Assembly: GCF_018333375.1 (NCBI RefSeq)
Contig: NZ_BORW01000017.1
Coordinates: 41,444-105,443, forward strand
Direction: 5' to 3'
DNA: 64,000 nt
DNA from: Paenibacillus cookii
GTDB lineage: Bacteria > Bacillota > Bacilli > Paenibacillales > Paenibacillaceae
In this document: piece by piece, positions 1 to 7,519 of the stretch
How positions within the stretch are numbered: the first letter of the stretch is position 1
How the letters are laid out: the number at the start of each line of letters is the position of its first letter
Made by a program: the position numbers and the translations under genes
The notes under the pieces: model-generated
Databases searched by the model: none
What the model was told of the DNA's origin: nothing
Seen by the model: the letters and a program-made list of their open reading frames with translations, nothing else

Positions 1-188
1 GCTGATCCAAACGGCAACAATGGTTTTATTGGCCACCTGCTCTACTCCTTAAGGCAAATTAAAAATCGTTCGACCTCTTACAATATGTACCATTCATAGC
101 GGAGAGCTTCAAGTTAAAAGTATTCTGCATATGAATAAATGTTATTCATTCCGGAAGGAACGGGCTGCCTTTTTTTGGCTTGAACAGG
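1..188. other. Left edge, no supported gene
   Basis: Frame 1 is open from base 1 to a TAG at 97-99 and frame 2 to a TAA near 51. Either could be the tail of a gene that begins outside the window, but neither has a recognisable motif. I see no complete gene, promoter or RNA here. Confidence 0.3.
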
Positions 189-255
189 AAAAAACTCTCC
201 CGACGCGCACATTTCCCGCATAGGGGGATGTGCTTTTGCGCTTGGAGAGCTTTTT
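189..255. terminator. Long nested hairpin, probably bidirectional terminator
   Basis: CTCTCC (195-200) pairs with GGAGAG (244-249), and inside it GCACAT (207-212) pairs with ATGTGC (228-233). Read on the minus strand the stem is followed by six U, so it would end the transcript of the membrane protein gene at 301-948. On the plus strand it is followed by CTTTTT. Confidence 0.6.
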
Positions 256-300
256 GGATCATTTTTGAATGGGGACGCTTGTGCTACTGGCGATGTTTGT

Positions 301-948
301 TTACGCAATCGGAATTTTGAACGATTTTTTGATGATGGGGTACAGCCACTTCACGCCGCTTGGCGTCAGCGAATCGGCGACCAGATGCGACAGGTATCCG
401 GCGGTGGCCACCAGCATGATGCCCTCCACCTGAAGCTGCTTCTCTAAGCCCGAACCTATGTATGCCCATAGTCCCAGCGCCCAGACCGTGTGCGTTAATC
501 CCCGGTGCTTCAGCCAAGGGGCGACCGCCACGAACAACCCGAATCCGAGAAGCCACGTCATCTGATGGGACAGGCCGATATACGCAAGCGCGCAGCCGAT
601 CACGCTGACAAGGATGTTGCGCATGAGTCCGTCTTTAATAATCAGTCCGAGCAAAAACAAGCTAAGCGCCGCGAGCGAATATTCCACGACAAACAGATGT
701 TTCGCGAAATAAAGCCAGATAAGCATGACGATCAGAAGCAGGCCTGACCAGTACAGCATCTCCCGCAGCCACTTGGAAAACTGCCCGATCTTTGAACTGA
801 GCATGCTGGGCCCGTCCAGATCGGGGCTGAGCGCCGACAAGGCGGAAACCGCGATATAAAGCGCGGCATGCTGCAGCGTAAATGGATAGTGTGCAGCCGC
901 AGCCGCTCCGATGGCGACGCCGATCGCCATATGCGTTGAACCTTTCAT
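301..948 (-). CDS. YdjM-like membrane-bound metal-dependent hydrolase (DUF457)
   Basis: The product is a 215-residue multi-pass membrane protein of the DUF457/YdjM family, annotated as membrane-bound metal-dependent hydrolases; the natural substrate is unknown. The N-terminus carries the family hallmark: KGSTH (residues 2-6, His6), then SPDLDGP (about 41-47, Asp43 and Asp45), residues expected to bind metal. A second conserved HRGLTH stretch lies near residue 148, between hydrophobic helices. The start is the ATG at 948, preceded by AGAGGAGGC; an upstream in-frame Met at 1011 has no ribosome site. A near-consensus LexA box sits about 30 bp upstream, and E. coli ydjM is a LexA-controlled member of this family, so SOS control is plausible. 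Family assignment is firm; function is not. Confidence 0.8.
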   Translation of the reverse strand: MKGSTHMAIGVAIGAAAAAHYPFTLQHAALYIAVSALSALSPDLDGPSMLSSKIGQFSKWLREMLYWSGLLLIVMLIWLYFAKHLFVVEYSLAALSLFLLGLIIKDGLMRNILVSVIGCALAYIGLSHQMTWLLGFGLFVAVAPWLKHRGLTHTVWALGLWAYIGSGLEKQLQVEGIMLVATAGYLSHLVADSLTPSGVKWLYPIIKKSFKIPIA

Positions 949-980
949 GATGCCTCCTCTGACTGACCACGTGGATATAG

Positions 981-1010
981 GCAAACATATGTTTGCTATC
1001 CTATTATACA
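981..1010 (-). promoter_or_regulatory. LexA-like box overlapping the start point of the DUF457 gene
   Basis: GCAAACATATGTTTGC (981-996) is a perfect 16-bp palindrome. Its core CAAAC-ATAT-GTTTG differs from the Bacillus LexA/DinR consensus CGAAC-N4-GTTCG at one base per arm. On the minus strand a TATAAT (-10, about 1003-1008) lies just upstream, so the palindrome would cover the transcription start. The -35 is weak. Confidence 0.5.
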
Positions 1011-1165
1011 TGCCGGGAGCGAGGCGCGCAAAGGTTCTTTTGATAAAAAAGGAAGTCTTATAGAACAGCTAGTTGTGGATCAATATGTATGTATTCTGTA
1101 TCCAAGCCTAACCAATGCCAATGTATCCGCTTTAAATTTGTTGCAGGCCGTGCATTGCGGAGGTT

Positions 1166-1411
1166 TCATTCTTTCGAATCGGCGGGTTCCGTTCCGGCCG
1201 AATCCTTGGGCGACGCCCCCCTTCCCAAAAGGTAATCAATTGAAACCTGAAACAGATCAGCCAGCCGGTCCAACGTTTCATAGTCCGGCTTTCTCCGGTT
1301 TTTCTCATAATGAGACAGCGCCGCTCTGCTGATGCCGATCGAGGCAGATAACTGCTCTTGAGTCCAACCTTTCTGCTCCCGCAACTCTGCGATCCGGTGA
1401 CCGTTTTTCAT
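1166..1411 (-). CDS. Xre-family helix-turn-helix repressor, PBSX Xre-like
   Basis: An 81-residue DNA-binding protein consisting of essentially one Cro/C1-type HTH domain (about residues 5-60) with a short acidic tail. The turn and recognition helix read GISRAALSHYEK, followed by RRKPDYETLDRLADLFQV and DYLL. From memory, this is closely similar to the repressor Xre of the B. subtilis prophage PBSX (GVSRARYSHYEN, PDYDTLQKLADYFQV, DYLL). The start chosen is the ATG at 1411, because GGAGG lies 10 nt upstream; an alternative ATG at 1432 lacks a site. It follows the lasso kinase on the same strand after 172 nt. Operators of the PBSX Xre type occur before the lasso and EPS operons, so it is the obvious candidate regulator; this link is inference. 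It lacks a sensor domain, so an antirepressor or a partner protein would have to supply the signal. Confidence 0.85.
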   Translation of the reverse strand: MKNGHRIAELREQKGWTQEQLSASIGISRAALSHYEKNRRKPDYETLDRLADLFQVSIDYLLGRGASPKDSAGTEPADSKE

Positions 1412-1463
1412 TCGTTCCCACCCTCCGTACATGATTCCAAGGCAATCAACTCATGCTTGGTGT

Positions 1464-1479
1464 GATACAAAACTGTATT
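1464..1479 (-). promoter_or_regulatory. Variant Xre-type operator upstream of xre
   Basis: GATACA-AAAC-TGTATT has the same half sites as the window's GATACA-N3-TGTATC palindromes, but with a 4-nt spacer and one arm mismatch. It lies 53 bp upstream of the xre start codon, where an autoregulatory site would be expected. No convincing -35/-10 pair was found next to it. Confidence 0.4.
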
Positions 1480-1583
1480 TTGAAAATAACGATGCCATCA
1501 ATGAGCCATTCCCAATTGAAGACGAAGAACCTGACAATCCAGACAATGGCTATCAAGTTTGAGCAGTAAACAAAGTCTTCCGG

Positions 1584-2513
1584 TTAGCCTTTGATCGTAT
1601 CAAGGATCATGCTTGTCAGTTGATGTACCGTTTGCCCGTGCAATGGGCGTCGAAGCTGATAAAAGTCTGTCACGCCTGCCAGGCGTGCCGTCGTTTCAAA
1701 GTGCCATGACGTTAAACCGCTGTTTGGAAGGAAAAAGTTCCGATATGTATGGCGATGCAGAAGCGGCAAGCGCTCAAGCTTTCCAACCGGCCGGATCTCG
1801 GCGTGGCTGCATTCAGTCTTCATCAATTCGAAAATACCTGCTAGTGGAAATGCGCTTGCTGAAAAGCGGGAATCTACCGGAATGGCGAATTTCGTTTCGC
1901 GCTCGAACAATGGGCGATACCTGTCCGAACGCATGCCGAAAGCATCAAGACTCTCCTGCCAAAGCTTCTGTTGCGGGTAGGAGGGGGTGACGTATGGAAT
2001 GTTTCGATGATCCAGTGTAACCGCGATAACATCATCGGTCAATAAATGAAACCCTCTATGCAGAAAAGCGGAAGCCAACGTCGATTTGCCGTGACCGGAA
2101 TGACCGACGAAAGCATAAGCTTTATTATCGATGACAATGGCACTGCCATGTAAGGGAAGGACCCTTCTTTGCAGAAGAACGGCTCCCATGCATGTACCCA
2201 GAACGTATAATCTGATTTTATCTTCATCCGCATTTTGTTCGGGGGAAATGGTGATGGACGTTCCTCCATCTACGGCAAATATGGCCACATCAGGGACCCA
2301 AAACATGATCCGATCTTCGGTAACCGATACTTTTTTTGGTAGCTCAGAAAGTCTAATGCGGTTGTTTGATAAATCGGCATAACGAATAAATATGTCAGCG
2401 GTACAAGTAGCGGACCCTAATTTTTTTAATTCGGGCAAGGGAATATCACTCTGAATAGAGTACCCGAATGCGGTATATATGTCGTGCTTTGCCGTTATCA
2501 ACAATGCGCTCAC
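1584..2513 (-). CDS. Lasso peptide C-terminal Ser kinase (HPr kinase-like, PadeK type)
   Basis: A 309-residue homologue of the HPr-kinase-like enzymes of paeninodin-type lasso clusters, which phosphorylate the side chain of the C-terminal serine of the precursor using ATP. The nucleotide-binding loop is GHSGHGKST (137-145), preceded by the LHGSA strand (121-125) and followed by LLTDDVIA (Asp160, Asp161), as in HprK. The N-terminal part (YTAFGYSIQSDIPLPEL) is typical of the lasso kinases and absent from true HprK. The upstream precursor ends in Ser, the expected acceptor. The listed start is GTG at 2513, but its GGAG overlaps the codon; a TTG at 2504 has GGAG 8 nt upstream and is at least as likely. 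It is the third gene of the cyclase-precursor-kinase transcript, separated from the precursor by a hairpin. Confidence 0.88.
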   Translation of the reverse strand: MSALLITAKHDIYTAFGYSIQSDIPLPELKKLGSATCTADIFIRYADLSNNRIRLSELPKKVSVTEDRIMFWVPDVAIFAVDGGTSITISPEQNADEDKIRLYVLGTCMGAVLLQRRVLPLHGSAIVIDNKAYAFVGHSGHGKSTLASAFLHRGFHLLTDDVIAVTLDHRNIPYVTPSYPQQKLWQESLDAFGMRSDRYRPLFERETKFAIPVDSRFSASAFPLAGIFELMKTECSHAEIRPVGKLERLPLLHRHTYRNFFLPNSGLTSWHFETTARLAGVTDFYQLRRPLHGQTVHQLTSMILDTIKG

Positions 2514-2535
2514 TCCATCGTCTAGAATGATGAGA

Positions 2536-2577
2536 GGGGGTAACCCTTTACCCGTTAAGGCGCTATGAGTTTCCCCC
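2536..2577 (-). promoter_or_regulatory. Intercistronic hairpin between lasso precursor and kinase
   Basis: On the minus strand GGGGGAAAC pairs with GTTACCCCC (one mismatch), enclosing a smaller CCTT/AAGG stem. No U-run follows, so it is unlikely to be a full terminator. It could stabilise the upstream precursor mRNA or partly stop transcription, giving more precursor than kinase. Confidence 0.45.
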
Positions 2578-2605
2578 TTTAATTTAAGAACGTTTGCTTT
2601 ATGTA

Positions 2606-2731
2606 CTAGCTATGATGTACAGTTTCGTCTGGATCTGGTTGTACTCCGTCCGGGAGTGCTTCGCCGGGACCTGCCATCGTCATGTTCACATCAAGGATTT
2701 CTAAAGCGGGTGCTTGCCATTCTTTCTTCAT
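2606..2731 (-). CDS. Paeninodin-like lasso peptide precursor (41 aa)
   Basis: A short ORF directly after the cyclase, with a near-perfect ribosome site (GAAAGGAGGTGAT) that overlaps the cyclase stop. The leader is MKKEWQAPALEILDVNMTM. It has the W/Y-x-x-P-x-L element recognised by B1 proteins and the conserved Thr at position -2. The predicted core is 22 residues: ring AGPGEALPD, which closes by an amide between Ala1 and the Asp9 side chain, then tail GVQPDPDETVHHS. From memory, paeninodin has the same AGPG...PD ring frame and QPDPDE-x-VH tail, and also ends in Ser, the site its kinase phosphorylates. Ser22 is therefore the expected phosphate acceptor here. The mature product is inferred; the sequence match is direct. 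Confidence 0.93.
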   Translation of the reverse strand: MKKEWQAPALEILDVNMTMAGPGEALPDGVQPDPDETVHHS

Positions 2732-2747
2732 GGTTTATCACCTCCTT

Positions 2748-4697
2748 TCAAAAGTTATTTTGTAGAAAACGATACAGGATTAAGCTCCGCATCAATAACT
2801 TGATGGAAGGGCCGTAGGCCTGATTGGGGCTAATGCCTTGGCGTGCTTCCTCCAAAGCACTTTCCAGGACAGGCATGTTTATGATTTGCTGCATTCGCGA
2901 ATCGCTTCTTAAGCGGCCGAGTTCGCCAACAAAAGCAGGCCAATCCTTTGACATTCTATGGATCGAATCGGCGGCCTGAATGCCCCTTGTTCGCTGATTA
3001 AGCCGAATGGAGTCCGGAAGCCAACCTTTGGTTGAACGCCGGATTAAAGCCCGATCCATGCCATCCTGAACGAATTCTTCCATCGGGACGGACAGGCAAA
3101 AACGAATAACCCGCAGGTCGTTGGTAGGATCATGGCCATATACGGAGTAACGAAGGGAGAGCTTGCATCCGGTCGTTCCGGTCGTGCTCCACATATTTAC
3201 GCGTTCAAAATGTTGTTTTCTCGCCTCAAGCGGATCCGATGGGAGGTCCGACGTTGAGCCGATCCTTGTAAATTTGTCATCTTTGAGTTTTTCGTCAATG
3301 CCTGTTTGCTTTGCAAAATCCAAATTGATTAATGTCGGAATCTCATTTGAAGAACGGAAAGGTCTCAAATGATTCATCATTGGGAATGCCTTTCGGCATA
3401 CGGCGGAATAAAGGCGTTTGCGTCCGATTCCGGCATTTTTGCTGTACATATTGACCTCGCGCTTCAATCGAAGCCAGCTAATGTTCCTCATTAGTTTGGC
3501 GTAGTATTCGATTGCAGGCCCCCAAGAAATGCTATAGTTCCCTCTTGAACCTTGAAGCAGAACCCCTATCCCTTGCTGTTTCGCTTCTTCGTAAATGCCT
3601 CTTAACCAAAAAGTGTTGTCGAAAAATTTATATGGGGTTTCCAACATGTCGAGCCAATCATCAATTTCCGAAAAGGGACTTCTTCCTTTAAAGTCCAGAT
3701 AATGATCATGAATATTGCCTACGAATTGTACAGTCTGTTGAATGAGCGGCCTTTCATCGGCCAATCGATGCTTGGGTGTCCAATCCGAAAATCCTTCTTC
3801 GGGCACATAACTGAACGTATGAAGTTTACGTTGTTCCTTTGCCAGCGCTCGGGCAGCGAAGCTGACAACGGACCCGGAGTCCAACCCTCCGCTTAGATGG
3901 GCGCCGATATTTTGACGGGTACGCCGTAGCCTAGCTGTTACCGCCTTGTTGTAGACTTCCTGAAACGCTTCCACATATTCCTGGGAAGAAGCAAGCCTTA
4001 AAGGGGCAACATCTGCCAGGCTGTTGTATCTGCAAATGGTCACTTGATTATTCTTGATGGTCAGGGTATGCGATGGGGGCAGTTGTTCTATACCTTTATA
4101 AACGGTGGTTGAAAGATCAGGCGGTTCGAAGACACCGCTTATGGCAAGAAATTCGGCCAGCCATCGATCGTTTAGCTCTTTATTTATGTAAGGTATCGAT
4201 AATAAAGGTGCAATTACTGTACAAAACGATAGCTGATGGTTGTCACGGTGAAAATAGAGTGTTCGCGATCCCGAGAAGTCTCTTGCTCCGAAAAGCTTTT
4301 TCTTTCTCTCGTCCCAAACAACAAAAGCAAAATCTCCTACCAGCCGCTGGACCATTGGTTCGCCCCATTTTTCATAAGCCCGCAGTAAGATCTCGCTGTC
4401 CGTGAGATTTCCCCTTAAGGAATGGGGGATTTCCAACTGTACCATCAATTCATCGCGGTTATCGATGATGGCATCTGCAGTAATGGCAAGGCCGCGTTTC
4501 GAATCGTAGTAAGGCAACGTTTCCTGAGAGGACTGGCCGGTCAACCATTGTGCATGACAGCCCAGCATCACATGGTCCTTTTGCCAAACCGCGGTTTGAT
4601 CGGCCGGATAATGTTCCAATGCATCCATCATAAGGTGGCAATGTTCAGGTTGCACAGGATGTTGGTTAAATCGGTAGATGCCGGCGATTGCGCTCAT
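2748..4697 (-). CDS. Lasso peptide cyclase (asparagine synthase-like, C protein)
   Basis: A 649-residue protein with the two-domain layout of class B asparagine synthetases: an N-terminal glutaminase-like domain (about 1-200) and a C-terminal ATP-pyrophosphatase domain with the AHLSGGLDSGS loop near residue 265. The N-terminus is MSAIAGI, lacking the catalytic Cys2 of AsnB, so it cannot use glutamine as an amide donor. In lasso systems this enzyme adenylates the Asp9 side chain of the core and closes the ring onto the new N-terminus. The start is the ATG at 4697 (GGAGG 8 nt upstream); an ATG at 4712 has no site. It heads a minus-strand operon with the precursor and kinase behind a promoter bearing an Xre-type operator. 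Confidence 0.92.
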   Translation of the reverse strand: MSAIAGIYRFNQHPVQPEHCHLMMDALEHYPADQTAVWQKDHVMLGCHAQWLTGQSSQETLPYYDSKRGLAITADAIIDNRDELMVQLEIPHSLRGNLTDSEILLRAYEKWGEPMVQRLVGDFAFVVWDERKKKLFGARDFSGSRTLYFHRDNHQLSFCTVIAPLLSIPYINKELNDRWLAEFLAISGVFEPPDLSTTVYKGIEQLPPSHTLTIKNNQVTICRYNSLADVAPLRLASSQEYVEAFQEVYNKAVTARLRRTRQNIGAHLSGGLDSGSVVSFAARALAKEQRKLHTFSYVPEEGFSDWTPKHRLADERPLIQQTVQFVGNIHDHYLDFKGRSPFSEIDDWLDMLETPYKFFDNTFWLRGIYEEAKQQGIGVLLQGSRGNYSISWGPAIEYYAKLMRNISWLRLKREVNMYSKNAGIGRKRLYSAVCRKAFPMMNHLRPFRSSNEIPTLINLDFAKQTGIDEKLKDDKFTRIGSTSDLPSDPLEARKQHFERVNMWSTTGTTGCKLSLRYSVYGHDPTNDLRVIRFCLSVPMEEFVQDGMDRALIRRSTKGWLPDSIRLNQRTRGIQAADSIHRMSKDWPAFVGELGRLRSDSRMQQIINMPVLESALEEARQGISPNQAYGPSIKLLMRSLILYRFLQNNF

Positions 4698-4762
4698 TGA
4701 ATTTTCCTCCATTGGTTAACGCCTAGCGACATGCGCTGGTAAAGTCATCTACTTTCGGATAT

Positions 4763-4791
4763 ATCATACAACATGTTACATTATGTATCAA
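4763..4791 (-). promoter_or_regulatory. Promoter of lasso C-A-K operon with Xre-type operator
   Basis: On the minus strand TTGATA (-35, 4786-4791), a 17-bp spacer and TATGAT (-10, 4763-4768). GATACA-TAA-TGTAAC (4775-4789) covers the 3' part of the -35 and most of the spacer. It matches the GATACA-N3-TGTATC motif with one mismatch, so a bound protein would block RNA polymerase. Confidence 0.65.
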
Positions 4792-4811
4792 TATTTTATT
4801 GTGATTTATTT

Positions 4812-5231
4812 TTATTTCTTAATCGACCTTGCATCTTTCCGAGCAACATGCAAAATTTTGCAACCTAGAAAGGCGAGATAAACACCAGTTGTATCGATCA
4901 GGGCATCGTAAATCCGGCCTCCCCGAAAAAAATACAGCTGAAGAATTTCCGTCATGACAGCGTAAAGGATCGAGAGAAAAAATGCCGGTCTGTATTTGCC
5001 GAAATTGGAGCCGATGACCGCGAGGATAAAGAAGCCTGCGAGATGGCCTGCTTTTCGTTGAACCCAATCCGCACTCGACCAGTGAAAATCAAATTTCATT
5101 AGTTCAAGCCAATCCGGGGAGGGGTTAAACCTAAAATCAACGATATGATGGTGGATGAGCATATGGAAATTAAGCGAGCAAGTAAAGATTAAAAGGATTA
5201 ACGCCCATACGACGGTCAAAACAATGCGCAT
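4812..5231 (-). CDS. VanZ-family membrane protein
   Basis: A 139-residue protein with four predicted membrane helices and the VanZ-like arrangement: WALILLIFTCSLN at the N-terminus, a central AGHLAGFFILAVIGSNFG segment, then FFLSILYAVMTEILQLY and a C-terminal DALIDTTGVYLAFLGCKI helix. VanZ itself gives low-level teicoplanin resistance by an unknown mechanism, and relatives occur near polysaccharide loci. The start is the ATG at 5231 with GGGAG upstream; the longer frame to 5297 would begin upstream of the predicted transcript. It has its own promoter with an Xre-type operator, so it appears co-regulated with the lasso and EPS genes. A role in self-protection or envelope adaptation is speculation. 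Confidence 0.75.
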   Translation of the reverse strand: MRIVLTVVWALILLIFTCSLNFHMLIHHHIVDFRFNPSPDWLELMKFDFHWSSADWVQRKAGHLAGFFILAVIGSNFGKYRPAFFLSILYAVMTEILQLYFFRGGRIYDALIDTTGVYLAFLGCKILHVARKDARSIKK

Positions 5232-5262
5232 AGTTACTCCCTTGTCGAAATGTAATCTTGAG

Positions 5263-5316
5263 GATACATATCGTATCGTTTGAACAGAAAGTATCACAAC
5301 TGCAGTCTTATTTCAA
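5263..5316 (-). promoter_or_regulatory. vanZ-like gene promoter with downstream Xre-type operator
   Basis: On the minus strand TTGAAA (5311-5316), 17 bp, TACTTT (5288-5293, extended by TGA). GATACA-TAT-CGTATC as read on the plus strand (5263-5277) lies immediately after the predicted start point and matches the shared palindrome with one mismatch. It also lies about 125 bp before the divergent depolymerase gene. Confidence 0.6.
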
Positions 5317-5402
5317 GGCATTTCATTTTTTATGAACGTTGGGAATTTGTACTGAACCATTTATGGAATGGATGATTACTATAGGAGTAAGGAGGAGATC
5401 AT

Positions 5403-7361
5403 ATGACGGGTCCGTATACGAATTTCATGAAAATGAAAAAGTGGTCGGGAAATGAAACGATCGCACCCCAAGATCTAAGCTCTAATTTTGAAAAGCTCGA
5501 TGATGATTTGGCAAACCGCGGTATCAATGTTAAATGGTTTGGGGCTGTCGGAGACGGGGTTACGGATGATACGGCGGCTTTCCAGGCTGCGATGGCAGCC
5601 TGTGCGAAGCGATATAAACTATTTATGCCTGCTGGCGATTACCGGATCAGACAAACGATCGAGAACAATAGCCGGGGGATGTACGGTGTCGCGCCTTTTG
5701 TGGATAGCAAGCATCAAGGCACCCGTCTCATTTGGGACCCGATCGACAAAACAACGGACTTGCTCCCCTGTATACGAATCCAAGACGGAGGGATTAAAGC
5801 CGTATTCGAGGACTTCTCCGTTCATGGCGTTGTAGATTACAACTCTAAGCAACTTGGAACTTGGGTAGATAAGGCATTATTCGAACAAAACTTGTATGAA
5901 GCTTTTGGAGTAGGGGCAGCGGCTATTGAGATAGCCGGTTCTTCTAATCCGATATTCAGGAACATCGCTACATCGAAAGTGAAGGTCGGACAATTGTTGA
6001 ATAATATGAATGGGCATATATCTTCATACGATTGCATGTGGAATGGGTTCATCGGTGTCTATTGCCGAAATAATTCAGGAGATTATTTTTTTCAAGGCGG
6101 GACGATTACGGGAGCATTTACGGGGGTCCTGTTGGGTACCAAGTTGGCTGCGGGTCATCGCGGGGGATTCAGTGCGCTTATTCATAGGACGCATCTTGGT
6201 TTTTCGCCGTATGCCATTTACCAGACCATTGACGGCGGACTGGAGGATTATAACAAAGCTCCTACGGTGCTAGGGTTAAGCGGAATATATATGAATGCCC
6301 AATTTGAACAATGCGGGGAAGCGGCAATAAAATTGCTTCCTAAATCGACCACCTCTAATATAAGAATATTTGGTTTCGGATTTACGTGGTCGGTAACAAG
6401 TTATTCAAATACTTCATCGGGCTGGGAATATGCGCTGCCGGATGATCTGAAACCGCCAAGCGAAAAACAGCAGTATGCAGCTTGGTTCGGAACGGTTTCA
6501 ACGCCAGCAACATTCACGGATGACCTCGGTAAATTGAAGAAATCCACTGCGCCGGGGGCCGTTGGATCAGCCTATATCGATACATTAACTGGAGACAGGG
6601 AATCCGACCTCTCCGGATTGTCGATTGCCGATACCGTTATTCGGAGAAAGGTGACGCCTTTATACAAATCCGTTGACTTGCAGGCTCGCATGCAAGAAAG
6701 AGAGCATCGGGCGCTTATGCCGGTTTCGGCTCCAAATTTGCTTAGAAATCCGGAAGTGCTGTCGAATTGGACGGTGGCAAACGGATCAATCAGTTTAGTC
6801 ACGACCGATCAAGTACCAATACCCATTTCAAACGAAATGAAACAAGTTATTGGCAACAATCCCGCAATACTAAAAGTAACGCCTGACGGAACCGAATATC
6901 CGAGCCTCAGGATTAAATTCAATGCACAAACATTACCATTCCACGGCGATGCCAATCGTAATTTGGCCATGCAATATTTTATACTTGAAACCGAGTATAC
7001 AAACGCCAGCGACTATATGTCGATCGGGCGGATTGCTGCCCAGAATGGGGAGTACATTTTTAATGATGCTGCCGCTTGGAGGGACAAAGGCTGGAAACAT
7101 CTTCGAGGGAGAGAAATGGCAAGCAAGACAGGCTTGTTGTATGAATTCAGCATCGGATTCATCCCGAAAAAAGGCGAAACCTATATTGCTGGCGTGATGG
7201 TGACATGGGACCATATCGGTTCATATTCCCCATACCCCCATCACTATGTAGCAGGGCCATTGGAAATTGGCGGACAAGGGCTTATACTGACCGATTCCGT
7301 GACGAACAGTAGGTATCAACTTACCATCCGTAACGGCAATTTGCAGATTACTCCGGTATGA
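5403..7361 (+). CDS. Pectate-lyase-3/tailspike-like beta-helix protein, probable EPS depolymerase
   Basis: A 652-residue protein with the Pectate_lyase_3 signature near residues 43-64 (VKWFGAVGDGVTDDTAAFQ), a fold shared by phage tailspikes, capsule depolymerases and glycan lyases. A long right-handed beta-helix region follows to about residue 330. A second part from about 440 has a beta-sandwich-like, carbohydrate-binding look (NLLRNPEVLSNWTVANGSI), followed by YSPYPHHYVAGPLEI. No signal peptide, lipobox or membrane helix is visible: the N-terminus is MTGPYTNFMKMKKWSG. The start is the ATG at 5403 after AAGGAGGAG. It has a strong terminator behind it and sits just before the EPS operon, so cutting or releasing that polymer is a likely role. 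Substrate and export route are unknown; a phage origin is possible. Confidence 0.72.
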   Translation: MTGPYTNFMKMKKWSGNETIAPQDLSSNFEKLDDDLANRGINVKWFGAVGDGVTDDTAAFQAAMAACAKRYKLFMPAGDYRIRQTIENNSRGMYGVAPFVDSKHQGTRLIWDPIDKTTDLLPCIRIQDGGIKAVFEDFSVHGVVDYNSKQLGTWVDKALFEQNLYEAFGVGAAAIEIAGSSNPIFRNIATSKVKVGQLLNNMNGHISSYDCMWNGFIGVYCRNNSGDYFFQGGTITGAFTGVLLGTKLAAGHRGGFSALIHRTHLGFSPYAIYQTIDGGLEDYNKAPTVLGLSGIYMNAQFEQCGEAAIKLLPKSTTSNIRIFGFGFTWSVTSYSNTSSGWEYALPDDLKPPSEKQQYAAWFGTVSTPATFTDDLGKLKKSTAPGAVGSAYIDTLTGDRESDLSGLSIADTVIRRKVTPLYKSVDLQARMQEREHRALMPVSAPNLLRNPEVLSNWTVANGSISLVTTDQVPIPISNEMKQVIGNNPAILKVTPDGTEYPSLRIKFNAQTLPFHGDANRNLAMQYFILETEYTNASDYMSIGRIAAQNGEYIFNDAAAWRDKGWKHLRGREMASKTGLLYEFSIGFIPKKGETYIAGVMVTWDHIGSYSPYPHHYVAGPLEIGGQGLILTDSVTNSRYQLTIRNGNLQITPV

Positions 7362-7395
7362 TAAGCGTTTTCAAAAAATCAAGTATGGCTCACGC

Positions 7396-7438
7396 AAAGT
7401 TGGTTTTTGTTGATTCATTCAACATGACCAACTTTTTT
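7396..7438 (+). terminator. Terminator of the beta-helix gene
   Basis: AAAGTTGGT (7396-7404) pairs with ACCAACTTT (7427-7435), with an inner GTTGA/TCAAC stem, and is followed by a run of T. It separates the beta-helix gene from the EPS promoter. Confidence 0.8.
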
Positions 7439-7463
7439 ATTTCAAAAAAATGAAAATCCATTC

Positions 7464-7519
7464 TTGACATGATACATATTGTATCTTAGAGTATGGGTTG
7501 TAAATATACATATTGTATC
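7464..7519 (+). promoter_or_regulatory. EPS operon promoter with two Xre-type operators
   Basis: TTGACA (7464-7469), 17-bp spacer, TAGAGT (7487-7492). The first operator GATACA-TAT-TGTATC (7471-7485) fills the spacer exactly. The second, TATACA-TAT-TGTATC (7505-7519), lies just past the expected start point. The centres are 34 bp apart, about three helical turns on the same face, as expected for cooperative repression. Confidence 0.75.

Noticed and set aside
1431..1562. 43-residue plus-strand ORF ending in an acidic stretch (EDEEPDNPDNGYQV), suggestive of a peptide precursor
   Set aside because: It has no ribosome site, starts opposite the xre ribosome site, contains the putative operator and lacks lasso leader features.
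2748..4697. Reading the cyclase as a true asparagine synthetase
   Set aside because: The N-terminus is Met-Ser, so the catalytic Cys2 is missing, and the gene sits with a lasso precursor and kinase.
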